A stretch of DNA of 64,000 bases from Streptacidiphilus sp. ASG 303 (lineage in GTDB: Bacteria > Actinomycetota > Actinomycetes > Streptomycetales > Streptomycetaceae), in NCBI RefSeq assembly GCF_020991365.1, contig NZ_JAJLRA010000002.1, forward strand, positions 124,001 to 188,000. Direction: 5' to 3'. The position numbers were made by a program, and so were the translations under genes. Under the pieces are notes generated by a model that saw nothing but the letters and a program-made list of their open reading frames with translations, was not told the DNA's origin and searched no databases. This document shows positions 63,959-64,000 of the stretch, one piece after another. Position 1 is the stretch's first letter, and the number at the start of each line of letters is the position of its first letter.

Positions 63959-64000
63959 CCGGGGCGGAGGAGGACGGCCTGATGGGCGGTGGCACGGTGG
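63955..64000 (+). CDS. start of a further gene, cut by window end (possibly DUF305)
   Basis: A GTG overlaps the DUF3105 stop and the frame stays open to the window edge (TGAEEDGLMGGGTV). In streptomycetes the gene after DUF3105 is commonly a DUF305 protein; too little is visible here to confirm it. Confidence 0.45.
   Translation, partial: MTGAEEDGLMGGGTV

Overview
The window is about 64 kb of very GC-rich DNA with GTG/ATG starts, purine-rich ribosome binding sites, GTGA/ATGA gene overlaps and mycothiol, DUF2637 and SpoIIE/PP2C-type genes. This points to an actinomycete, most likely a Streptomyces chromosome. About 54 protein genes are supported. No rRNA, tRNA, CRISPR array or intact transposase was found.

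Layout. 1-3111: purine catabolism (end of uraD, 5-hydroxyisourate hydrolase, urate oxidase, an 8-oxoguanine deaminase-type amidohydrolase). 3343-9800: methyltransferase, quinone oxidoreductase behind a TetR-type palindrome, malate synthase A behind its own palindrome, membrane esterase, MoaF-like protein, secreted SLT protein. 10469-16543: adenosine deaminase, DoxX protein, aldo/keto reductase, YceI protein, an O-GlcNAcase-related acetyltransferase behind three tandem CebR-like boxes, and a membrane protein/PadR pair sharing an operator region. 16647-20042: mycothiol-dependent formaldehyde/S-nitrosothiol dehydrogenase with its metallo-hydrolase, XRE-cupin regulator with a small DUF6126-type protein, AMIN-like secreted protein. 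20113-25628: two overlapping acyl-CoA synthetases with a divergent GAF-LuxR regulator, HD phosphohydrolase, VOC protein. 25875-38170: secreted protein, lipoprotein, nickel/cobalt permease with a Nur-like box, GT39 glycosyltransferase, FUSC protein, MarR/dioxygenase pair, MobA-like nucleotidyltransferase, exported HNH nuclease. 38278-50848: zinc-ribbon protein, repeat protein, FhuF with an iron box, DUF2637 protein, two SpoIIE-type proteins (the second lacking catalytic aspartates), GH38 alpha-mannosidase.

The most interesting part is 51230-59057. A fused urease gamma-beta gene, a divergent urease alpha gene and an agmatine deiminase gene lie behind a TetR-type palindrome. The 3' end of the deiminase gene is present twice: a 26-bp identical direct repeat at 54961-54986 and 58315-58340. 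Between the copies is about 3.35 kb of visibly less GC-rich DNA with a Rossmann (F420/NADP-type) reductase, an aldehyde dehydrogenase and what looks like the last part of a tyrosine integrase. The second repeat still reads as the deiminase C-terminus and its stop overlaps the GTG start of a tetR gene. I infer that ureAB-ureC-aguA-tetR was one locus, later split by an integrative element that has since decayed.

59145-64000: degenerate PP2C-like protein, TrmB/LuxR-type regulator, and a small exported Cys/His-rich protein followed by a DUF3105 protein and the start of a further gene cut by the window edge.
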